64,000 nucleotides of DNA, from assembly GCA_022113835.1 (NCBI GenBank), contig JAILWY010000012.1, positions 1,426,001 through 1,490,000 of the forward strand, read 5' to 3'. This DNA comes from Atopsyche davidsoni. Taxonomy: Eukaryota > Arthropoda > Insecta > Trichoptera > Hydrobiosidae. Shown piece after piece: positions 1-11,000 of this stretch. A model generated the notes under the pieces. It made no database searches, had not been told where the DNA came from, and was given only the letters and a program-made list of their open reading frames with translations. Both the position numbers and the translations under genes were made by a program. Position 1 is the first letter of the stretch. Every line of letters starts with the position of its first letter.

Positions 1-248
1 TTCAACATTCACAAAATTTAATCACATGTTAAAAAAAATGTTACACACTTTGATCTCCCGGTCGAATGTATCTCGATATGCGAGAGACGTTTCACAAGCA
101 ATCACGGGCTGAAGGGACAAAACAAACTGAAAATACTCCAATAATAAAACTTTTGACAAGTAATTTGTCAGGCGACCGCGAGCTGAATCGATAGCGACAC
201 TTCACTTCGGCCATTCATGAAACGAGAGCGCGGGTTCTTCCCCCGCGT

Positions 249-337
249 GGGGCTCGGGGCGGGGCGGGGCGGGGCGGGGGCGGGGCGGGGCGGGGCGGGG
301 GCAGGCGGGGCGGGGCGGGGCGGGGCGGCGGGGCGGC
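249..337 (+). repeat. GGGGC-type G-rich tandem repeat
   Basis: The + strand is an almost uninterrupted run of GGGGC units with occasional extra G. Runs of four or more G separated by single C make it a strong candidate for G-quadruplex formation and for GC-box (Sp1/KLF-type) binding. It lies in the first GC island of the window. Confidence 0.75.
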
Positions 338-894
338 GACTCCAGCTGTGAGGAGCAGTGCACGGGGCGCCGGGCCGGGCTTGTCGGCCGCCACGCACTT
401 CTCGCGCGCAGCGATATCGCATCGCTCGTTTGTCATGACTCGAATATGCCGTTTTAAGCGCTCTACAACGGTTCTATTTTTTTACTTGTGGAAATGAATG
501 CTATCGCATGTGCTATTTTTATACAAATGTATTTTTTATACTCGCTGTGAAAATGGACGGGGGACTATTTTAATTAGACCGAATATACATGTATGGAAAA
601 AGTAATACAATTTTGATACGTATACTTTTTGTAAAGTTTGCACCCTCGTCGTAGACTTCTTAAATATTTTATTTTATATTGTTAATCCGCGAATTTAATT
701 CTTCCGCGATTGACAACTCATTATCGTCGCAGCATCTGCAAAAAAGTAATAACCTTTTGTAGCATCCATTAAAACAACATCGTACCGACTGCGAGTCAGG
801 CCGAGGTTGCTGCTCGAAAATATACCGAAATAGAATCTCCGTACACGAGCGCGGCGGCTGACGCGGCTGCACGCGGGGCTCCCTGCACTCCGCG

Positions 895-1031
895 CCCGCT
901 GCCCTGCCCGCTGCCCCTGCCCGCTGCCCCTGCCCGCTGCCCCTGCCCGCTGCCCCTGCCCGCTGCCCCTGCCCGCTGCCCCTGCCCGCTGCCCCTGCCC
1001 GCTGCCCCTGCCCGCTGCCCCTGCCCGCTGC
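895..1031. repeat. 13-bp GC-rich minisatellite
   Basis: About ten head-to-tail copies of a 13-bp unit, GCTGCCCCTGCCC, are nearly identical to each other. Because 13 is not a multiple of 3, all frames stay open and the 39-nt superperiod translates as a 13-residue repeat on the minus strand. That explains the long spurious open frame over this stretch. Near-identity of the copies suggests recent expansion. Confidence 0.85.
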
Positions 1032-2117
1032 TCGCTGCGCCCTACATTGCACTAATCAATACGCGAAAGTGATTTGCCTGCCGTGTGATTAGCGGCCGCG
1101 GCTCCTGGCCCTGGCCCTGGGCCGCGATACGAGACTTACCGAAATGCCCCATACCCCCTGAACGGGCGTGTCGCCTGTCTCCGAATCCGACATCACCCCC
1201 TTCGTCTTAGATCCAATAAATACGCTTCTGAGTTTCGAGTCGATGCGCTTGTAGGTTTTGACCGGCCGCTCCCGGCGTGCATCCGGCGCGCTCGGCCGAG
1301 AAATACCCTCGAGTCCCCCGCCCTATTGATTTAGTGAAAACCGCAAGAAACTGATAATAATGAAAAATACGTTGTCCGAGTGGTCCAAATAGGCCTAGGA
1401 TATATCTATTTTTTAAATCGGTGCTTGCGCAATACGCATTGTTTATCATTTGTTTCGAACGTGTGCTTTTGACCGTCCGTTGGCGTCGGCCGATTTAAAT
1501 CTGTTAAAAATTTAAACTAATAATAAAACTTTGGCTTTTGAGTGTACCGTCCGATAGCGAATCAATTGATATGCGGTTTTTGGACAAAGAAAACGGTAAC
1601 CGCTCGGGTGTAAATCCCCGCCGGGGACTCTCGCTCTGCCCCGGCGATTTGTAGTTTTGACGTCCAAAATAGTAACGAAAAAAGTGAATTTCCACTGAGC
1701 GAGAGGAATTTTTTAATTTGCATACACTTTCAATACTTTCTGTACTCGCGTGTGTCGGGCGCGGGGCACCGCACACCGGCGTGAAAATTCACCCCCTCCT
1801 CGATTAAAAGCTGCCGATGGATATGTATGACGAGTCTTTGATGAAATATACTTTCAATGAATATGCCCGTTGATTTTCTGCAAATGTTGTTATTCGATGG
1901 TTTTTGTTCGTTGTTGTTCAAATGTTACGGCCGATTGTTGGAGGGTAGTTTTTGCCACTCGGTCGCTTCGTCTCCAGGGATGCTTTTGAAGATGATTGTA
2001 TTGCGCCCCAGCCTTACCGGATGTACAAGAAGAATACTTGTTAAAAAACTTTGCATTTCTGTTTATTGTAATGCTTAAGAAATTCAATATTTTTGACAGA
2101 GAGTACTTGGTGGAATT

Positions 2118-2321
2118 CCATTTTATTATTTTTGAATAAAATACTTGAGTGATTTTCCACATTTTCGTTTTTATTAGTGACCGGTTTCGCCAACCTTTCA
2201 CGTTGGCATTATCAAACAGAGGTACTCTGTTAAAGCCAACGTGAAAGGTTGGCGAAACCGGTCACTAATAAAAACGAAAATGTGGAAAATCACTCAAGTA
2301 TTTTATTCAAAAATATTTTAA
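2118..2321. mobile_element. Foldback (palindromic) element, family F1, copy 1
   Basis: A left arm of roughly 88 bp ending at 2209 is matched by its near-perfect reverse complement at about 2236-2321, with a short loop. The arms contain GCCAACGTGAAAGGTTGGC followed by GAAACCGGTC, so each arm also folds on itself. Two related copies lie at 34498-34860 and 58498-59060. All three share the left flank GAGAGTACTTGGTGGAAT, so the unit extends some 25-40 bp to the left of the palindrome. The architecture resembles the hammerhead-bearing ends of Penelope-like elements; this assignment is inference. Confidence 0.75.
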
Positions 2322-2772
2322 AAAAATATATATATATTGTAATGCTTAAGCGTGATTTTTTTATTCGCGCTTAACACACGGGACCACACTATCGGAACAA
2401 TTATCTGAGCATATCATTTAAGCATGTTATTATCAAAACATGACATGTTTATTCTGGCAGAAATATTTCTATGCTTTGTAAACTTAATGAAATCTCACGC
2501 AATTGATGGTTGCGTATCTATGCATCTGAGATTAATAAGAAAATCCATTGTTCATCAAAGAAGAGAAAAAAATAACATTAAAACTCGTTGCGAAAATAGC
2601 TCCGAACATGAGTGGCCTCGGATCCTTTACTCGTTTGTACAAACTACAACTTCCAAGCGAGTTTCTTTTTGTGCACATAACAGTCAGCGCGATAGTCAAG
2701 GTTAGCGGAGATTTCAATAATAATACTTCTGCCGGAGCCGCAGCGGCAGCAGTGACGGAAACCTGTCGCGCG

Positions 2773-2780
2773 TGACGTCA
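2773..2780. promoter_or_regulatory. CRE palindrome TGACGTCA
   Basis: A perfect 8-bp cAMP-response element sits at the edge of a GC-rich island, next to the 8-bp CAGCCCCG repeat. A second perfect copy is at 5272-5279. Binding is not shown by sequence alone. Confidence 0.4.
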
Positions 2781-2796
2781 CGCAGCGCCGCAGGCC

Positions 2797-2839
2797 CGCA
2801 GCCCCGCAGCCCCGCAGCCCCGCAGCCCCGCAGCCCCGC
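2797..2839. repeat. 8-bp CAGCCCCG tandem repeat
   Basis: About five perfect head-to-tail copies of CAGCCCCG lie in a GC island, directly downstream of a CRE palindrome. The open frames on the minus strand across it are by-products of this repeat. Confidence 0.8.
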
Positions 2840-5271
2840 CGGCTCCGGAGGCAGCAGAGGCAATGTCGGGCCGCGGCGACACCTCGCCTGAGTTATGTCC
2901 CCAATATCGGCTCTCCTGCGAGTGTCGGGTAGCGCTGGGCGCGACCGCCCGATTTCGATAGTCGAATCGATTCGCACCGATCGCTAGACTGACTCGATCA
3001 AATTGCAGCCGTCCCGTTGCGTGAATGTTACGGATGAGCATGTTAAATGAGATGTCGACCGGCCAAATCTTATAAATAATGAAATAAAACGCTCGATTGA
3101 TTTGGTCCCGATGAAGTGAAATGGAGTTGTACCGCCGTTTATGTTAGTACTCACTACCGCGGAATCCATATTCCGATATCATATATATTACGACGTTTGG
3201 CTGCAGTGCATCCGACAACTGTAATTTAATCACACGGTGCCAATTATTTATTAAATTAATATTTCTTCGTTCTTCAGCAAGTGTAATGGAGCTGTAAAGT
3301 TGTGTGCATTGACAACGAGTCTGCCAATGTTTCGTGATGTTCGATTACAGCAGATGTGCGAATTATTCGTCTGCGTGTCCGACTGCGCCCGTCGCTAGTG
3401 TGGGACCGTTTTTTTACCTTCGGCGAGAATAGAACCTTGGAACACCGGCGTCGTTTCGCTTTACCACACTCAACTGGTTAGATCAGCGGCTCCCAGTGCG
3501 GGAGGCGCGAGGCGCGAGGCGCGGGGCCCGGGCGGGGCGTGCATCAGGGCATCTCGCAAAGATTGATTATCTTTTTAATCGTCCGATCGATACAGAAAAA
3601 AAAAAACAACTACAATCGGATATTATTTAAGCTCGATTTAACAATGTCGGGAGTCGTTTATTTGCTTTTTTTACGTGAACACGACTCAACTAGATCGAGT
3701 GCTGGAAAACGTTCAATTTGTAATGCCGCCACTCGCAAAGCGACCGTGACTCTGCCTCCGAGTTGCCCGTACCTCGATTACAGAAGGTGGGACAATTTAT
3801 TTAATCCATGAAATCGACTCGTCGTTCGTGCGCTTTTAAAAGACCATTTAGTTAATGCGCTTTCCTGCAGATCTTCCGATGTCCAGATTATCACTCTGCT
3901 GGATAGATTAGGTAGCGTTATACTCTTAGTTTACTATTTGTTAGTAAATGAAAGGTTTTTCGATCAATTGGATGGGCAGAGTTTAGTGACAGGTTTTTTT
4001 TGTAGTTTTGTGTTAGATTTTAAAATATACCTATTTTATACTAATGTTGTTTTGGATTTTTTTAAACTTATTATCATTTACACCTTTTTAAACTTACAAA
4101 TTGGCTTACTTAGTTTTATGTTTAGCATTCAACGAATACGATTATAGACTCAATAACGAATAAACACGAATCACGAATAAACCCTTGAGATATCGATTCA
4201 TCGTCAAGTCAATGCGTCCAAGAGGGGGCCCCGGGAGCCCCCGGCGCGGTGGAGCAGGCTGTGGATTCTGCTCGTGTTTTTTCTTAGCGACCGTTCGATT
4301 GTTCGACCGAAAACTAATTTGGCTGCGGCCGAAAGCCATTACGTGTTTTATTAGTGCGGTGGGGCCGGGAGGACTTCTCGCGACCGACGCTCGGGCACCA
4401 ACGGGACTCGAATCGGGCGATCGACACCTCGCCTGGCACCCGTCTGGCGACCTGATCGACGTGCGTCGGTATTCGAAGCACTTCTTCCAGTCGAGCTATC
4501 CAAAAGGGGTGGACGTCTCGTCGCTCGGGAGTCCCGTCCGGTTGAGGTCTCGCTTCTGTCGGCTTCTCGAGGCTACTTCCTGCGATGCTTCCTCCCGAGT
4601 GTCCGCTCCGTGGAAGCTGCCCGCAAGACATCGTTAGCACTGAAGACGTCTGAGATCGCATTGTCGCTTGTTGTTACTTTCATTGTGCATTTTCATTTTC
4701 GATGTGTGTCGCAACTCGACCTCGCACGGAGATGTTTAATTTTCGGATCATCTCTTGTTCTTTCACGCTGAAAAGCTGCCTTCCACAGGGTAGTTGATTT
4801 TGTTGAATCCCACACTTCTTATTCAATAATCAATATATTTTACTAAGTACACTACTAAAATTATGCATATATTTAAAAACTGCTACACATCCTCGAGATG
4901 TCGATAGTATTATGAATATACTGCATTATGCAAACTAATTAAAAAAACTAGAATTATCTTTCACTCCTAACCTTTGATAAAGCTACATCTGCAAACAATA
5001 GCTGAAATAAACGTGATATTTATAACGATAAAATTTACAGATTAATCGAGCCACTTGTTTAGATGTTTCAACTTAGTTCGAAGTAAGTGTGTTTGCACGA
5101 CGATTCGAGGATATTGCAATTCATCCGATCGATATTCAATATCAATCGACGGGTATTATTCACCTTGCGATTTTATTATTGTTCATATATTTTATTTGCT
5201 TGCATGCTTATTTAAACCGATTTTCAAAATCTCGCGGGGAATCATTTACTAATAGTGAGGTCGGGCGCGGG

Positions 5272-5279
5272 TGACGTCA
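5272..5279. promoter_or_regulatory. CRE palindrome TGACGTCA
   Basis: A second perfect TGACGTCA lies in the GC island at about 5260-5350. A TGACGTC near-copy follows about 50 bp downstream. Clustering in a GC island supports a regulatory role but does not prove it. Confidence 0.4.
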
Positions 5280-6145
5280 CCAGCTCAGCGTGACCGAAGT
5301 GGAACCGCTCGGTGCTCCGGGGTGACGTCCACCCTGACTGCCCGCCTTTCCCACTCTACAGAATAAATAAAATATGTATAATAATTCTTAGTTATTCTTT
5401 TGCAACTCATTCTATCTATTTATTGAACCACTCGTCCCGACACTCGCTATGCGGACACCTTTGTTTTGTTTTTCCGGTTTAGCCCGAAAAGACGAGACTC
5501 GAATTGGCGAATTTTCGGCTCGTACCGCTTAATCCAGCGCAGGCTCGAGTGTGGAGTCGCAAGTGAGAAACCGGCACGGAGGCGCCTAACTGTAAACGGG
5601 CCGGCCCGCGACTCACCTGCGTCCGCTTTTTTAATCAAACTCTCAACGTCACCTTTATTGGCCTTCCTCGGCTACGTGCGCTCGAATCCCGAATAAATCA
5701 CGTATTTGTCGTGTTTATTCTATACACGGTCGTTCGAAACTAGCCCAACCCGAACCGGATGAGATGATTAAAGAAAAAAAAACCCACTTTATAATTTTCA
5801 TGAAATTTTAAATGAAAATTTATTTCCAACTTTTGTGAAAACGTTTCCAGGCTAGTTATTTTTCGCAGAATTAAGTAAAGTTATCTTGTGGTGATACACG
5901 CACAATGTCGGTGTGAAGTTTGACCAAATGCCCGATCGTCATTATATATTTTTTTAATGTACATTAATAACAAAATGATTGTAAATGTTAACTTTCTCGG
6001 TCGAATATTTTTCAAAATTTACTTGAAAACGAAATGTACGCTATAGGTAATGTGGTCTAGCCTAGTCCCGATATGAAATGAGAGCTAACGGCGGGCACGC
6101 GCCTCGCCTCCAGCCGCGGCGCCCCTGCCGGACTTGGAGTCAGGC

Positions 6146-6222
6146 CGCCCCCGCCCCCGCCCCCGCCCCGGAGCCGCCCCCGTCCCCGCCCTCGCCCCCG
6201 CCCTCGCCCCGCCCCCTCCCTT
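6146..6222. repeat. CCCCCG/CCCTCG simple repeat
   Basis: A run of GCCCCC and GCCCTC hexamers on the + strand lies inside a GC island. It explains the proline/alanine-rich (+) and glycine/arginine-rich (-) open frames here, which I do not consider genes. Confidence 0.75.
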
Positions 6223-7948
6223 GAGGGATTTGCATTTAAACGACTCCTCCGTGGAGTCGTCGCGCTCGTATCGCCGCGTTGTGCGAATCGAGAATTTATT
6301 CACGACGACCCGGCGGGCTGGGGGCGCTGTCGGGGAGCATTCAAAATTATCCTTAATTTAGAACCGATTGAGTTATGAAGTTCACCCTAAAACATATTTT
6401 CATCATTTATTTATTAATGTATGCAACTTTTTTGAAACTCGCGGCGTCCCTTGGAAAAGAAATACACAAACAATCATTGTACTAAAATGACTGCACCATT
6501 TTTTAGAAGTTTACATCTATCGTATTTTGGATCCTGCAGCATCCTCGTATTCATTTTCAAGAATAGTCATAATGAAATCTGATTGAACCTTTTTCTTACT
6601 TATACAAATATAGAAACATAGAATAAATACTTATTGGTAATATTTACCTATAAGTATTTATTCCACAAAATGTTTATTGAAATAAGTTGAATAAATACCA
6701 AGAACGACAAAAAAAAAAACCTGCGATAAAAATTCTTAAAAATAGCGCGGAAAAATAATGATTATATGACTTTGATCGTTTGCGTTTAAATTGATATGGC
6801 ATCGATAACAGGAAAAAACTTTTTAAAATGTATTTTTTTGTGTTTGCATGCAAACTTGCATGTGCGTCTGCAGGGGCAACACCCGAACCTCGAACAATCA
6901 TGCATCGCCGCTCTGCAAAGAAAATGTACTATGAATGAGCCCTGACAAACGCCTCGTGCAATGAATGGCACACATCGAATCGCCTTGCTCCAGTTTCGCA
7001 ACTATTTTAAAACAATTATTTTCCAAATGCACTCATTATTCCAGTGTGTCTGATCCGTATGAAAATAATTGCGACAGTTCAAATTAGCACATTGTTATCA
7101 TCTTTGTTTACTCGATGTCGGATTGCGGGCAGTGTTTGCCCCGCCAGCCCCGCCAGCCCCGCCGCGCAGAGTGGCCTGCAGCACCCTCGCCGACATGGAA
7201 TCCATTCCAGCGAAAGGATTAACTTTCATTAGCCGCTGAAACTATTCGTGTATTCCCATTGTGTTTTCCAACAAAGGAAACGAAGAGTACTCGTTTAATC
7301 CTCACTTAAACCGTCGGGTCTCCGTTCTACTTAAACCGTCGGACGTTTTAAGCAATCAAATAGTACGGTTTTCACAGTTGAAGCAGTTTACAAATTTTTT
7401 TATTCGTATATACTTTTTAACGTTTTCAAAATTTATCTATCAATAGCTGTATTATGCCTATATATTATTATTATTAATTATTACGAATACAGTTCAATCT
7501 CTATAGTATTATATATAAGTTTAGATTGCATATTAATTAGATTGATTTTTTCTAAAATATTATGTAAGAAATTATAACCTGCATTGTATTGAGGTTTCCG
7601 TGTAACTGTCCAAAATCGTTAGTTTCATTCTCATCGGTTTTAAAATGATGTGCGTTCGTATTGAGTGCCAACTGTAATAACGGACAGAGGGTATCTGAAA
7701 TCTTATTTTCGATTGATGTTTTTATCGGTTACAATTTTATAACAATTTGCATTTATTGAAAATACTCCCGACTTTCAAAACGTCATATGCTCAGGATTGC
7801 TACATCCTAGCAGAATGCGAAATGCGGAAAGCATATCCCCCCCCCCCCCCTCTAAGCGTGAAGTTTATTTTGTATCAGAGAAGTGCTTGCACCGAGTGCG
7901 GCCGGTGTTTGTAGGTGCTTTACTAACGAGTGCCTTGTGTTGTTCCAG

Positions 7949-8068
7949 GCTGGGCCCGTGCGAGTTGCAGCTTGGGGACTCATGGGGGGGCGGGTCGGGC
8001 AAGATGAGCGTCGCGGCGCCCGTCAAAAAAATTAGGAAAAAGTCTGACAACAAACCTCAGTCACAAAT
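7949..8068 (+). CDS. tai: tai exon 1 (5' UTR end plus codons 1-21)
   Basis: The exon appears to begin after a TTGTTCCAG acceptor ending at 7948, so at least one untranslated exon should lie upstream. Coding starts at ATG 8004. The 65 coding nt end in a split codon (phase 2) before GTAAGT at 8069. The short basic leader (VKKIRKKSDNKPQSQ) runs straight into the bHLH domain, as is usual in the family. Confidence 0.85.
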
Positions 8069-11000
8069 GTAAGTGCGCGGCAAGCTGACCGCCCTGGCCG
8101 CTGAGTCACGAAATCTGATGCAGTTTCATAATTTTTACTGTTTGTTTTTCATTACTTAAACATTGCAAAGTAAATATAAACATTAAAAAAAATAATTTGT
8201 GTACAGTGTGTGTAATCAGAGTTTATCCAAGTCAAAGGTGTTTTTAAGTTTATTTTGTTGATCCTTTAAAATTTTAATGTTTCAAGCGTTAATAATTTTT
8301 ACACCTTGTTTCAATTTTCGTATCGCAGCACAGCCCCTAATAATTAAATTCTTCTTTCTCGAACGACCTGAGACAGCTCGCTCTCAAGTACATAATTAAT
8401 ATTCAATGTTTGATACTAAATCGCCTTTGCAAATTATGACAATATACTGATATCAGATTTTTATGACTCAGGGCTCAGGGCCACCGTGACTCTGCAATTC
8501 TTGTATAATTTCAATACTGCCGATTGGCAAATGTCTCTTTTATGTATATTTTAAATTCTAGATATTTGTTAAATGAAAACCGTAAATATTTCACTTTGAA
8601 TAAATGTCTTTTTTTATTAATCGAGTTTTGAAATTATTCAATCAATTCAATGAAATAAGTTTATTTAAATTACAAGTTGATTAATATTTTTGAAAATATT
8701 GTAAATTGAATTGGGGATTGATCCGATTCAATAGTTTTATTTGAATTGAAAAAGTAAATAAAAGTGAGCATTCACCTGAGATGCAATTAATTTTCAGACG
8801 GTGTGTGTTTTCATGAAAGGCTCGTAACTTTATTTTTGTTTTCAATTACTGAGATATCCAATCTATACTTGAATCGGTTCTGTTTGATCAATTATGTATA
8901 CAGTTCATTATTTATTCTCGAGTCATTCACATAAACCCCTGGATTCACTTCAATCGTCCCCCACATTTGGGCGGTTGATTTGCTATTCTGAAATAGTAAA
9001 GTATAATTTTTATCACCGTTAGCTGTGAAAATTTTGAATTTGAATATGAATTATAGCGTTATAAGAGATAAATGTAAATAAATCAGAAGCTGGTAATTCA
9101 GTGTAACCGGTTACTCAAAATGGTGATTCTCGTGTTTCAGAAACAAGTGCAACAATGAAAAGCGGCGGCGCGAGCTGGAGAACGACACCATCAACCAGCT
9201 GGAGGAGCTGCTGGGCGCCTGCCTGTCGGACGTGAGGCAGCCCGACAAGAACGGCATCGTCCAGGAGGCGGCGGCGCAGATCCGGCGCGTGCTGGAGCAC
9301 CGCCGCGCCGCCGCCGCCTCTTGCTGCGCCGCTTGCCCGCCGCTCTGCACGCGCCACTGCCGCCCGCTGCAGCTCGGCGACGTCTCCTCCACCCGCCCTG
9401 CCTCCCACTCTGAGATCACTGTTCTCGTCGAGGTACCCACCCTTGTGCACTCGATTTCAAACCTTTTACTTTTACCGATATCACTTTCTTATTCTCTTTG
9501 GTGAAGGCCACATCGAGTATTAATCGCCGTTCCAAAGGTTCAGCTCCGGTACTGAAGACATTTTTTGGAAATGTAATTCTTTAAAAGTTGAAGGGAAGCA
9601 ATTTCTTGAAAATACTACCGTTCCAAAGTCGAAATGTGAATCAAAACATGGTGCAGATTAACACCTAAAAATATTAGTCTGCTAGCATTGCCCACTAATA
9701 CCTGCAAACTACTGGTTTATTTTCTGAAGGTTTCTCTTATAAATAAATTACCTATTTCAAGTGAGGGTGTCATAATTATAATTGTCTCTGATTTGATATA
9801 ATTGATATTGAAAAAAAACTTCCCATCTGATAATTACTTGAATTATTAAAGTTATTGAGGTTGGTATAAAACAAACAGCATAAAAATTAGTTTATGAGTC
9901 AATACTGTCCAGTAATGGTTTGCTGTCAATTGTGTCGTGCTCGAGCAAGTAAATGACTCATGGCCTATTCCAAAGAGACGGAGGAAATTGCAAAATATCT
10001 AAAAATCATCAAACATTTTTGATTGTGAAACCTTGTCAACAGAATAATACGCAGTGTACTTCTATTGCAAATATTTCGCTCAATGTTTTTTTTCTTCACT
10101 AAAAATTATGAGGTTTTCTGTTCTATGTTTTTGTTTATATTTTTATTTGACCTCGATTTTGAGTAAATTCGCTTTTTAATTATAATATGTGTACTATGTC
10201 TTAGCTCACTTTATAAATAATTATCTTTTAAAGATATATTTCTCCAAAAATATTACAAACCAATTAAATCTATCAACTTTGGACTTGGTATTTTTCATAA
10301 TATTTGATAGACTTGTTAAAGTATATTAGTAAATAATTAGCCGTTAGTAAATACATCCACTAACTATATTCATATTGATGTATGTATTATGATTATTTAA
10401 ATTTTACAATTTTTCCATTGATTTTCTGCAATTTAAGTATGGCAGCACCTATAGCGCTCTGAGCCCTGATGAATATACTAATCCTTTTTGTTTGTTTTTA
10501 GGCCTTGAAACATTACACAACGACATTAGGGTGGGTGTTATTGGAAATAAATTGTGAAGGTGACATTGAGTGCGTGACAGAAAACATTAAAGACATAGTG
10601 CGGTACGAACGATCCGAACTTTACCATCAGAGTATCTATAACTATCTGCACCATGGTGACCATCTGAAGTTTGCGCCGATTCTGCAAAACACGTCTACAG
10701 TGGGTCGTTGGCCGCGAGCCGACAGTCCTCCCGGCCGTCTGCGTGCGATCCGCTCACGTCTGCGTGTCAAGCCCGACAGCGAAGTCGGCGAGGGCAGCGA
10801 GGGTGCCAGCGCTGGTGCCGTGTACCGTGACGTGCTCATCAGCGCTGCACTTGTGCGCGAAGCTGAGCTGGGTGCTTCCGTGCTGTGCGTCATCCGTCAG
10901 GAGGACGCGCCCCCCGTGCCCCCCGCGCTGGACGCCCCGCCCACGCGGCCCCTGCACCAGATTACCTTCAAACTGGACACGCAGGGGAAAATATTATGTA

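Larger units (their letters stand above)
1..7948. other. Upstream region of tai: AT-rich DNA with GC/CpG-rich islands
   Basis: I see no convincing coding gene here. Open frames in this stretch are short, sit in simple GC-rich repeats, and are often open on both strands, so I treat them as compositional artefacts. GC-rich islands lie at about 240-400, 840-1140, 2760-2960, 4210-4640, 5260-5680, 6090-6340 and 7120-7200, separated by AT-rich sequence. Two islands carry perfect CRE palindromes (TGACGTCA). The region probably holds promoter, enhancer and untranslated 5' exons of the + strand gene that starts coding at 8004. That is inference from position and composition only. Confidence 0.5.

Noticed and set aside
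168..436. Pro/Ala/Arg-rich open frames on the minus strand
   Set aside because: They come from the GGGGC simple repeat; several frames are open at once and no domain is visible.
4185..4661. Open frames of 150 (+) and 115 (-) codons in a GC island
   Set aside because: Both strands are open because the island is GC-rich. No recognisable motif, conserved block or convincing splice context.
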